Positions 5,969 through 7,529 of a stretch of DNA of 7,529 nucleotides are shown here, one piece after another; the stretch's first letter is position 1, and every line of letters begins with the position of its first letter. The stretch spans positions 1 through 7,529 of the forward strand of contig CAZIUA010000101.1 of the NCBI GenBank assembly GCA_964542315.1. The letters run 5' to 3'. The translations under genes were made by a program, and so were the position numbers. The stretch comes from UBA11524 sp964542315. Lineage in GTDB: Bacteria > Bacillota > Clostridia > Christensenellales > Aristaeellaceae. The notes beneath the pieces were generated by a model. That model saw only the letters and a program-made list of their open reading frames with translations, was not told where the DNA came from and ran no database searches.

Positions 5969-6002
5969 GTGGTCACGCGGAAGCCGAAAAACTTCCTCCC
6001 AC
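5969..6002 (-). promoter_or_regulatory. L1-binding 23S rRNA mimic in the rplK leader
   Basis: The minus strand has GTGGGAGGAAG, a T-rich loop with TTCGG, then CTTCCGC and GTGACCAC. This folds as GTGG/CCAC, then a GAG/GCGTGA internal loop, then a GGAAG/CTTCC helix. It shares GTGGGAGG and ACCAC with the element before rplA and with the 23S L1-stalk region. It differs in having GTGACCAC where the rplA copy has AATACCAC. It sits 8 nt upstream of the rplK ribosome site. Known L1 control in E. coli acts at the rplK leader, so the location fits. Confidence 0.68.
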
Positions 6003-6132
6003 GTCGCGCATGCGCAAGCGCACACGCAGGGGCAATGCCCCGTATAACGCCCCGGCAGCGGTGTTGAGCCGTGCCGGTTGGCGATGCGCGTATTTCCAAT
6101 TGCAGCGGCACAGGGCCGTCAGGGGATGAGGA
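6003..6132 (-). other. GC-rich structured nusG-rplK spacer (upstream part of rplK leader)
   Basis: Three inverted repeats follow each other here: CCGGCA-CGG...CCG-C-TGCCGG (6052-6077), GGGGC-ATT-GCCCC (6029-6041) and the GCGCATGCGC palindrome (6006-6015). None is followed by a T-run, so they are not intrinsic terminators. No convincing promoter was found, which suggests readthrough from nusG. Roles in RNA processing or in folding of the L1 site are possible but unproven. Confidence 0.45.
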
Positions 6133-6675
6133 TCACTCCTCTTCCTCCTTCATGACGTCCTCCATGTTGATCCACTGCTCAGTGCTGCGGTTGGCGAATG
6201 TCTGCACATTCACCAGCACCTTGCCCAGCATCTGGTCGATCTCAACGATCGTACCCTTGAAGTTGGCGAAGCTGCCGTCCACAATGCGGACGGTCTCACC
6301 GATCGCCAGGTCGGTCTCCGTACCCTGGGACTGGGGATTGAGCATCATCTCGATCTCCGAATCGGTCAGGGCGACGGGCTGACCATCAGGGCCGACGAAA
6401 CCGGTGACGCCGCGCGTGTTGCGCACGACATACCAGCTCTCGTTGGTCTTGATCATCTTGACGATCACGTAGCCCGGGAAGACCTTGCGCTGAGACTTCA
6501 CGCGCTTGCCCTTCCGGATCTCCGTCACTTCCTCAACGGGCACGCGGACTTCGAAGATGAAATCCTGCATGCCGTTGCTCTTGATGGACTTTTCGAGGGT
6601 ATCCTTGACCTTGTTCTCATACCCGGAATAGGTATGGACAACGTACCAGCAGGCCTCGTTGATCTTCTCGGACAT
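6133..6675 (-). CDS. nusG: Transcription elongation/antitermination factor NusG
   Basis: This 180-residue protein binds the RNA polymerase clamp, modulates pausing and links transcription to Rho or ribosomes. The NGN domain spans about residues 8-112: WYVVHTYSGYENKV at 10-23, the VPVEEVTEIRKGKRVKSQRK stretch at 45-64, FPGYVIVKM at 66-74 and NTRGVTGFVG at 86-95. The KOW domain follows at about 123-176 (GETVRIVDGSFANFKGTI, then VLVNVQTF). The end of the KOW domain (NRSTEQWINMEDVMKEEEE) departs from the common GRETPVEL pattern and finishes in an acidic run. AAGGAG lies 8 nt before the ATG. The gene follows secE by 46 nt in the conserved secE-nusG-rplK order. Confidence 0.97.
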   Translation of the reverse strand: MSEKINEACWYVVHTYSGYENKVKDTLEKSIKSNGMQDFIFEVRVPVEEVTEIRKGKRVKSQRKVFPGYVIVKMIKTNESWYVVRNTRGVTGFVGPDGQPVALTDSEIEMMLNPQSQGTETDLAIGETVRIVDGSFANFKGTIVEIDQMLGKVLVNVQTFANRSTEQWINMEDVMKEEEE

Positions 6676-6721
6676 GTTAATTACTCCTTGAGAAAGCTAT
6701 GCAGGCCTTGACGGGCGCTGA

Positions 6722-7132
6722 TCACTCAGCGTCAGCCTCAGCCGGAGCTTCCGTCGCCTCGGCCTCGGAACCTTCGGTCTCCTCGGTCTCAACGGACTCG
6801 TCGTTGACTTCGGCTTCCTCCTCGACAGCGTCGAGGTTCTCGCCGGCGTCATCAGTCACAGCCGCGTTGGGATTGGGGATCATGGTGTTGACCAGAGCGG
6901 TCGCGCCCAGATCCAGCAGACCGATCACGACGCCCATGAAGAGCATGAACACCAGCACCGCGATAGAGCTGGAGATCCACTTCTTCTTGCTGGGCCAGGT
7001 GACCTTCTTCAGTTCAGCGACCATGTTCTTGAAGGGCTTGGCGATGCGGCCGGGAAGCGCCTTGAACCAATTGAGAACCTTGGTCAGCCAGCTTTCCTCG
7101 ACCTGAGCGGGGGTCTTCTTCTCCTCTGCCAT
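6722..7132 (-). CDS. secE: Preprotein translocase subunit SecE with a long acidic C-terminal tail
   Basis: This 136-residue protein contains the single-membrane-span SecE core that clamps SecY in the Sec translocon. The amphipathic segment and conserved ELKKVTWPSKKKW lie at residues 40-52, and the membrane span at about 55-75. Small Gram-positive SecE proteins are typically 60-75 residues and end shortly after the span. Here residues 86-136 form an extra tail with 20 Asp/Glu, no Lys or Arg, and low complexity (Glu, Ala, Thr, Ser). With the usual N-in, C-out topology this tail would be outside the cell. The start at 7132 is chosen because GAGG lies 11 nt upstream. An in-frame GTG at 7141 is only 2 nt from GAGG. 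The gene lies between rpmG and nusG as expected. Confidence 0.95.
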   Translation of the reverse strand: MAEEKKTPAQVEESWLTKVLNWFKALPGRIAKPFKNMVAELKKVTWPSKKKWISSSIAVLVFMLFMGVVIGLLDLGATALVNTMIPNPNAAVTDDAGENLDAVEEEAEVNDESVETEETEGSEAEATEAPAEADAE

Positions 7133-7157
7133 CGTTATCACATCCTCACGTAGTCGC

Positions 7158-7319
7158 TTACTTGGTCTCGCGGTGGGAAGTATGCTTCTTGCAGAAGGGG
7201 CAGTACTTCTTCAGCTCGACACGGTCCGGGGTGTTCTTCTTGTTCTTCATGTTGTTGTAATTGCGCTGCTTGCACTCAGTGCAGGCAAGGCAAATCTTGG
7301 TGCGAACGGCATTTGCCAC
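7158..7319 (-). CDS. rpmG: 50S ribosomal protein L33, four-cysteine zinc type, GTG start
   Basis: This 53-residue protein was read directly from the minus strand: MANAVRTKICLACTECKQRN, then YNNMKNKKNTPDRVELKKYC and PFCKKHTSHRETK. It has the L33 length and pattern, including NYxxxKNKxNTPDRxELKKYCPxC and the terminal KHTxHRETK. Paired cysteines at 13/16 and 40/43 form a zinc ribbon, so this is the zinc-binding version rather than the cysteine-free paralogue. The start is GTG at 7319, with AGGAGG 9 nt upstream. No ATG gives a full-length L33. It lies 25 nt before secE and about 155 nt after tuf, the standard Firmicutes position. Confidence 0.95.
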   Translation of the reverse strand: MANAVRTKICLACTECKQRNYNNMKNKKNTPDRVELKKYCPFCKKHTSHRETK

Positions 7320-7474
7320 TTGGGGACACCTCCTGCCATATCCAGTATGCGCCGCCGGAGAGCGCGGGCCCTCCGGCTGACGCGTATGATTGAGAAATTT
7401 GTTCCGTCCGGTGCGGATCCGGTTTCAGTCACCCGATACGCTGATCCACCCGGCGGAGGTAAGGAGCGGCCTCC
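7320..7474 (-). other. tuf-rpmG spacer with one internal hairpin
   Basis: This spacer of about 155 nt contains a 7-bp inverted repeat GCCGGAG/CTCCGGC at 7354-7377 with a 10-nt GC-rich loop and no T-run. The rpmG ribosome site (AGGAGG) lies at its left end. No tRNA gene and no consensus-like promoter were seen. Whether tuf and rpmG share a transcript cannot be settled from the sequence. Confidence 0.4.
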
Positions 7475-7478
7475 TTAC
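7459..7478 (-). repeat. Inverted repeat spanning the tuf stop codon
   Basis: GTAAGGAG-CGGC-CTCCTTAC is a perfect 8-bp inverted repeat with a 4-nt spacer. The tuf TAA is inside one arm. There is no T-run after it on the minus strand, so it is not a standard terminator. It may be a 3'-end stabilising hairpin or part of a longer termination structure. Confidence 0.45.
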
Positions 7479-7529
7479 TCGATGACCTCAGCGATAACGC
7501 CGGAGCCGACGGTACGGCCGCCCTCGCGG
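7475..7529 (-). CDS. tuf: Elongation factor Tu, C-terminal end only (cut by the window edge)
   Basis: The last 17 codons before TAA encode REGGRTVGSGVIAEVIE. This matches the highly conserved EF-Tu C-terminus (FAIREGGRTVGSGVVxxIxE), the end of beta-barrel domain 3. EF-Tu delivers aminoacyl-tRNA to the ribosome. The gene continues beyond the right edge. Its place upstream of rpmG-secE-nusG is the usual Firmicutes arrangement and supports the reading of this region as a translation gene cluster. Confidence 0.93.
   Translation of the reverse strand, partial: REGGRTVGSGVIAEVIE

Noticed and set aside
5969..6002. Intrinsic terminator before rplK, since a hairpin is followed by TTTTTT
   Set aside because: The stem is interrupted, the T-run leads straight into the rplK ribosome site, and the 23S L1-site match explains the sequence better.
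7133..7160. A tRNA gene between rpmG and secE, as in some Clostridia
   Set aside because: The gap is only 25 nt and has no cloverleaf.
7378..7474. Promoter for rpmG in the tuf-rpmG spacer
   Set aside because: Only weak -10-like strings (such as CATACT and GATATG) occur, and none has an acceptable -35 partner.
1..7529. CRISPR array, transposon, phage or toxin-antitoxin genes
   Set aside because: No regular spaced repeats, transposase-like protein, terminal inverted repeats of an element or paired small toxin genes were seen on either strand.

Overview
The window looks like chromosomal DNA from a fairly GC-rich member of the Firmicutes, probably class Clostridia. The evidence is the AAGGAGG-type ribosome binding sites, the tuf-rpmG-secE-nusG-rplK-rplA gene order, a four-cysteine L33, LplB/LplC-type sugar permeases without an ATPase gene, and a His-less HPr-like protein of a kind found in clostridia. 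All eight complete genes, and the end of a ninth, lie on the minus strand, so the region is transcribed from right to left.

Right part (about 4687-7529), a translation, transcription and secretion block. In reading order it holds the last codons of tuf (EF-Tu), then rpmG (L33, GTG start), secE, nusG, rplK (L11) and rplA (L1), closed by a strong intrinsic terminator at 4687-4725. Both the rplK leader and the rplK-rplA spacer carry a GTGGGAGG...ACCAC element that copies the L1-binding part of 23S rRNA. This suggests that L1 feeds back on both genes. The usual next genes, rplJ and rplL, are absent. SecE has an unusual acidic C-terminal tail of about 51 residues, predicted to lie outside the cell.

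Middle part (about 592-4435), a carbohydrate uptake operon. A TATAAT promoter drives an LplB-type permease, an LplC-type permease and then a family 1 extracellular solute-binding protein. There is no ATPase gene, so a shared MsmX-like ATPase elsewhere is inferred. The binding protein comes last, behind an imperfect direct repeat of two hairpin-like units, and a C(UUCG)G hairpin follows it. Its signal peptide lacks a lipobox cysteine.

Left part (1-471), a small HPr-like gene with a near-consensus promoter. A perfect 8-bp palindrome overlaps the predicted transcription start and partly matches a CcpA cre site. The protein keeps the HPr regulatory serine region but has no His15 at the expected place.

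No transposon, phage gene, CRISPR array, tRNA or rRNA was found. Most of the window is ordinary. The points most worth a second look are the paired L1 rRNA mimics, the SecE tail, the HPr-like gene with its start-site palindrome, and the repeats ahead of the binding-protein gene.
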